A stretch of DNA of 64,000 bases from Amblyornis subalaris (taxonomy: Eukaryota; Chordata; Aves; Passeriformes; Ptilonorhynchidae): positions 930,001 to 994,000 of the forward strand of contig JACAXG010000131.1 of NCBI GenBank assembly GCA_018881555.1. Reading direction: 5' to 3'. A program made the position numbers and the translations under genes. Positions 59,809-64,000 of the stretch are shown here, in pieces. A model generated the notes under the pieces. The model searched no databases. It was given only the letters and a program-made list of their open reading frames with translations, and had not been told where the DNA came from. How positions within the stretch are numbered: position 1 is the stretch's first letter; every line of letters starts with the position of its first letter.

Positions 59809-59935
59809 TCATAGAAACACAGAATCCTAGAGTGGTTTGGGTTGGAAGGGACCTTAAAGATCATCCAGTTCCAAACTGGATAATTCCATGGNCAGGAACA
59901 CCTCCCACTAGACCAGGTTGCTCAGGGGCTCACCA
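59809..59935 (-). repeat. CR1 LINE 3' fragment
   Basis: ATCATAGAAACACAGAATCC, then TGGTTTGGGTTGGAAGGGAC, AAAGATCATCCAGTTCCAAA, CAGGAACACCTCCCACTAG and ACCAGGTTGCTCAGGGGC are antisense CR1. The copy is interrupted by small indels near 59880. Confidence 0.93.
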
Positions 59936-60324
59936 AAACCTGGCATCCCAAATGACATCCCNAGACAAATGAGCATTCCATGGCAAAGTGAAGACACTGA
60001 AACTCAGTTTTGGCTCATCCAGCATGGACTGAGTCATTTTTGAGGAGAGCTTTTCACCAGACTGTTCTTTTGCCTATTCCCTTGGGGGCTGCCATGTGAC
60101 ACAACAAAGTCTTTTATCTTTTTCCAGAAGAAAAGNTTCTCCCAGCAGACAAGAGAAGCATCTCATTGCAGTGACTCTCAGTACAGCAGAGACAGGTGGA
60201 TGAATGGCTGGGGAAAAAGACCAGGCAGCTAAATGCATCACTTGGATCTTTCTATATGTATTTATGGATTTGGGGGTTTCCTCCTAAGTCCACAACTTGA
60301 AACTCAACTCTGAACTCTTCATCT
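59936..60324. other. single-copy DNA, nothing recognised
   Basis: No repeat or exon recognised. Confidence 0.5.
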
Positions 60325-60415
60325 ACCTGATGTGGGTAGGCCTTTTGACCTCTCTGGACTTTTCCATTAGTAAAGCATGAGTAACAATACCAGGTAGCCT
60401 CAGTAAATGCAGAAA
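60325..60415 (+). repeat. MIR-like SINE relic
   Basis: AGGCCTTTTGACCTCTCTGG, then ACTTTTCCATTAGTAAAGC and GAGTAACAATACCAGGTAGC, follow the sense MIR core (CACTTAACCTCTCTGGGCCTCAGTTTCC…, AATGAGGATAATAATACC…). Confidence 0.5.
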
Positions 60416-61299
60416 ATGCCTCCCTGAAGTAATTTGCAGATCAGAGAGAACAGAATCAATGCCCAGAGATTGCAAAGGACTGTGTATAAAGGATTTTAAA
60501 TAATGATGTACTGTTTTCTCAGGGTAATCCCATATTTCAGAGCCATTTCACCCCATGTATCTTCAGAACGTAGCAGTGGCACTGGAAGCAAAACCTAAGT
60601 CAGATCCTGATCCACAGACCTCTGCCATTTCCATTAAACTTAGTGCATTTAAAATAATTTAAATTATTTATATTCATTTATTTAAAATAAAGGAGACTGC
60701 TACCAGTGCAGGTACTCTAACAAACCCCCAAACACTTTGAATTTCTCCTGGCGAATGCCCTACATACAGACAAACCTCTTTTAACTAAATTTATGATGAC
60801 TACATAGGCTTAGCCACCCGNGGCTGCCTTGAGAGTTCCAGTGCCACAGCACTGGTGCTCTGAGAGGGGCCCTGTACAAGCCCTTCTCCAAAGATGAACC
60901 TGTCTGCTCCNCTGGGGCAGCAGCAGATCTGGGTGAAGGCAGCGGGCGCTGCTGCTCAGAGCTACTGCTCCAGGCTGCTCCCAAACTGCCAAAGGCATTG
61001 GTTGTGCCTCTCCATGCTCCTTTTATTTGCAGCCATAAAAAGCAGGGTCTTTAAAATATATAATAAATCACCAGACAATCACAGATGTGTCAGTCCACAC
61101 CCAACATCATCTCTTGAGTNCTAAATCCAGTCTGTTAAAAGGCAGGAACCTAAAAAGGCTGCTGAGTCTGGGCTGGGGCATTCCCACTGAACACGGCAGC
61201 AGCCCCAAAAGGGTGGAAACGGCTCGGCTTGAAAGTTCTACAAGTGCTTGGGAGGGATGAGGGCTTGTAAGAGCCAGAGGAGATGCCTGGGAGCTTAAA
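60416..61299. other. single-copy DNA, nothing recognised
   Basis: AT-rich near 60.65 kb (TTTAAAATAATTTAAATTAT), then GC rises. No repeat or exon recognised. Confidence 0.5.
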
Positions 61300-61870
61300 C
61301 AATGCTGAGTGTGGCTCCAAAAGCACTCCCTGTGGACAGCCCATCCTTTCGGCGCAGCCAGAGATCACCCACACGTCTTCAGAGCCCGTCGCACGCTCCA
61401 CGCTGCATTGATTGTGCACAGCAGCTGAGGGCTGAACAAATAAGCTGCTGCTGCTGCTGTGCTGGATGGGGGAACATCCTGGTGTTGCTACGACATTCCT
61501 CGTCAAGCTTTCAGGCTCAAATGGATCCCACATGGGGGGAGTGCATCGGGCTCTGTTGGCAGGCGGGAGATTTGGAGGCTGGAGCGCTCCCCATCTCCTG
61601 CTCGGGGAAACAAAGNATCTTTTATGCTTCCTTCAAGCCAGGACAAGGGGCTGGAACAAATCATCGAGTGACCCAGCCACGCCCCTGCTATTATAACAAG
61701 CAGCTGGAGGGCCACCAGACCCGGGCACCGTGCTCGGCAAACAGGCGCTTTCCCGCTCGCCTTTTATTGGGATTCACTGGTGGCACTCTGGGGGTTTGTC
61801 GCTTCTTTCTTTGCCTCCTACTGCCCAGAGACACTACCAGTAAAACCCCAAAGCGATATTAAAAGAGGGA
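61300..61870. promoter_or_regulatory. CpG-richer pocket, candidate regulatory DNA
   Basis: About twenty-five CpG fall in 570 bases. CACGCCCC (KLF/SP-type box, about 61680) is followed by the TATA-like CTATTATAAC at about 61689-61698, then a GC-rich stretch with CCCGGGCACCG. A 186-codon plus-strand frame spans 61302-61862 but shows no domain, contains a CTG-repeat-derived Cys run, and has no splice or poly-A context. Promoter function is inference. Confidence 0.3.
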
Positions 61871-62250
61871 GGCTGGGCTGGCAGCCAGCTGTTGCTACCA
61901 GATGTGCCTGTGAGCATCGCAGAAAAAAGCCAATTTAGCCAATCCAGGCTCCTCGCAAAGCGGAGCCCATTGTTCGATGGGGCACCACAAGCAACTGCAG
62001 GAGGTTAAACAAATCCCAGGGCACAACTATTTCGGGCTGTGGAAAGCTTCCAGAAAGGTGCTTATTGCTGCAAAGAGAGGTTGGGGAGCTCTCTGAGCAA
62101 ATAGTAGGTGCTCAAACACCGGCGCTACGATGACAAAAATGTACATTTGCATTTTTAAGCTCCCTTTGAAGATAATGGGAGTGCAAAGTGCATTTAGCGG
62201 GTCAGAGTGAAGTTTCCCATGTATCCAGGCTGGATGGGGTTGACTGAAAA
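61871..62250. promoter_or_regulatory. candidate conserved non-coding element
   Basis: High-complexity sequence with ACAAAAATGTACATTTGCAT, GCAAAGTGCATTTAGCGGG and GGCTCCTCGCAAAGCGGAGC. There are no simple repeats. Conservation cannot be tested here. Confidence 0.2.
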
Positions 62251-62413
62251 ATCATAGAATAGTTTGGGTTGGAAGGAATCTTTAAANACCATCTCGTTCC
62301 AATCCTGTGTGATGAGCAGGGACATCTTCAACCAGATCAGGTTGCTCACAGCCCTGTCCAACCTGGCCCTGAATGTTTCCAGGAACAGGGCATCCACCAC
62401 CTCTCTGGTGCCA
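62251..62413 (-). repeat. CR1 LINE 3' fragment
   Basis: ATCATAGAATAGTTTGGGTT, GGAAGGAATCTTTAAANACC, GTGATGAGCAGGGACATCTT, AACCAGATCAGGTTGCTCAC and CTGGCCCTGAATGTTTCC are antisense CR1. Similarity ends after CACCACCTCTCTGG. Confidence 0.95.
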
Positions 62414-63500
62414 GGACTTACATGACCCTGAAGATGAAGCAGGTCTACAGTGGAGCCAAAAGCAGAAGCCCAAGCCTCTTGCTGATGCTTCCAAGCCACC
62501 CTCCCTCCATCCTTCCCCTTGTCTGGAGTCGGTCCTGCCCTACAGAGGTCCCTGCAGCCCACAGGGACTTTTTCCTACCCCAAACCACAGCCTCAAGGAG
62601 CAGCAAAAAGATGAATTTGGTGATGCCCTGCAACCCAGCTGCTTTTCTGGGCCTGCTGCCTCTTCTGGAAAAGGAGAGGCACAGCTGGGGGCTGGAGGCT
62701 CCAGCTGGGAAGGTGGGGAGGGTGAGAGGAAAACCGTGAGGGAAGTGCCTGAGCAATTTCACAGCAGAGGCAGCGTATGAAGTTGCCTTGGTTCGTGGTC
62801 TGCACTCTGGGGTCTGTCTGTGGGAAGCCTGCAGGGGTGTTGCAACCTGCCAGTGCCAATAAACATCACCACAAGACCAGAGGAGCTCAGGGCCTGCAAT
62901 ATGAAAGGCAAAGAGAGGAAAATTAGAAGCAAAAATATGAAGTTAATAAAAATCCTTTATCCAATCAGACTCTAAAGAGAGCGCAGCCATGGGCTGGAAG
63001 GAGCAGCCGGGTGCTCCGAGCCCTCACTTTGCTTAATTACCTAATAGCTTGCAGAACCCCTCCAGCTTTATGAGTTGCACATTTATGTGCAGCTGTCCTG
63101 CCTTGCAGGAGCCGTGGTAGCTGGTGGGGGGGTGTCTCTGCCCGTGCCCCCTGCCTGCATNCAGGGCAGTGGGGCTCCATGGCCCAGATGCTCCACATCT
63201 CAAGGTTTGAACTAGCTAAATCCCTTTAGGTAAATAATCTTCCTTATAAACTTTATAATTTTCCTACTAAGGGGAAGAAATTCCCCCTCCCTGCTGTTTG
63301 CACAGCAGGTCCTCTGGGCGGTTTATCCGAGCCCCTATTCCCAGGACAGAGGGTTGATGATTTCATGAAGATCAGAAATTGTGCCTGTGGCTTGCTGGGG
63401 GCTGGCACAGGCTTCGCTTTGGTTTTCCTGCTGCAAGAAAACTCTTTTCCCAGCTCAGCTCCTCTCTCCCGCTGGCAGCAGCTCCCAGAGCAGGAGGTGT
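62414..63500. other. single-copy DNA, nothing recognised
   Basis: GC-rich to 62.8 kb. A block at about 62,940-63,090 (AGTTAATAAAAATCC, GCTTAATTACCTAATAGC, CACATTTATGTGCAGC) has homeodomain-like words. No exon supported. Confidence 0.45.
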
Positions 63501-63624
63501 GGGATGCTTGGGTGGGGCTCTGAGAAACCTGGCCTAGCTGAAGGTGTCCCTGCTCACTGCAAGGGGGTTGGACTAGATGACCTTTAAAAGTCCCTTCCAA
63601 CCCAAACCATTCCATGATTCTATG
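63501..63624 (+). repeat. CR1 LINE 3' end
   Basis: Sense landmarks are GGTGGGGCTCTGAGAAACCT, CTAGCTGAAGGTGTCCCTG, CACTGCAAGGGGGTTGGAC, TAGATGACCTTTAAAAGTCC and CTTCCAACCCAAACCATTCC, ending ATGATTCTATG. Confidence 0.96.
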
Positions 63625-64000
63625 CTGGAAAATCTTTCAGCACTGACAGGTGCTCTTTGCAGGGCTGGAGGGCAAGGACAAGGCAGGCACACATCTTCCC
63701 AGGATGAGGGCAGCACTCTGGACCCTGACAAATAGTGGGTTTGGGCACAGTAAATATTTTATTTAGTTCCAGGTCAGGCTGATGCAGATCTAGTGAAGCT
63801 TTTCTCCAGGATGGACTGCTGAGGACTGCTGAGGTGTGTTGTCCTCCCCTGTGTCATGAGACCCCTGCTGCCTCCCAGGCATTTTGTCCCCAAGCTCCAT
63901 CCCAGCATCCCAGTTCTGCCAGAGCAATCCCCCTGTGTCCCCATCCAGTGACTGAGCTGCAGGCACAGCCGTTTCAGAACTCCTGTGCTGGCACCCTGTG
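63625..64000. other. single-copy DNA, nothing recognised
   Basis: GC-moderate DNA to the window edge; no repeat or exon recognised. Confidence 0.5.

Noticed and set aside
61302..61862. 186-codon open frame, plus strand
   Set aside because: GC-rich sequence lengthens chance frames. There is no domain, and the cysteine run comes from a short CTG repeat. Kept only as a CpG pocket.

Overview
This window is vertebrate nuclear DNA from a bird, most likely a songbird. The diagnosis rests on about eighteen copies of the avian CR1 retrotransposon, recognised by the 3' block that reads GGTTTGGGTTGGAAGGGACC in antisense and by the ATTCTATG-type tail. It also rests on one tRNA-Ile-derived SINE with a CR1 tail, the structure described for the songbird element TguSINE1, and on one solo LTR of an avian ERVL-type retrovirus. 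I found no protein-coding exon, no conserved domain of a host gene and no structural RNA gene. All open frames are under 220 codons, and the longest is antisense to a CR1. The window is best read as a 64-kb intergenic or deep intronic stretch.

Layout. 1-7.9 kb: mostly single-copy AT-rich DNA with two CR1 remnants and a CpG-richer pocket at 4.0-4.4 kb that carries a 32-base alternating pyrimidine/purine run. 7.96-9.48 kb: one long, decayed CR1/L3-type LINE on the minus strand, interrupted by a younger CR1. 9.7-24 kb: more CR1 copies, ancient CR1/L3 pieces (12.9, 14.7, 20.3 and 22.2 kb), MIR-like SINE relics and a POU-octamer palindrome at 15.27 kb. 24-31 kb: the longest stretch without a recognised repeat, with a candidate conserved non-coding element near 29.7-30.0 kb. 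31.2-33.5 kb: a SINE nested in a CR1, followed by a 700-bp CR1. 34-37 kb: a well-preserved MIR, a 57-bp tandem duplication and the solo LTR with its 5-bp target-site duplication. 37-45 kb: single-copy DNA with a CpG-richer pocket and a poly-T/homopurine pair. 45-64 kb: the most CR1-rich part, with an unidentified sequence present twice (48.9 and 51.3 kb), each copy directly beside a CR1.

The parts do not form a pathway. They record layered insertions: amniote-age MIR and CR1/L3 fossils, then CR1 subfamilies, then the SINE and the LTR. Isolated single Ns, about one per few hundred bases but absent from several kilobase stretches, stand in for exactly one base wherever they fall in a recognisable repeat, so they look like ambiguous or heterozygous calls and not gaps.

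Family assignments are made by eye from remembered consensus sequence; boundaries are good to about 5-20 bases for young elements and 20-60 bases for old ones.
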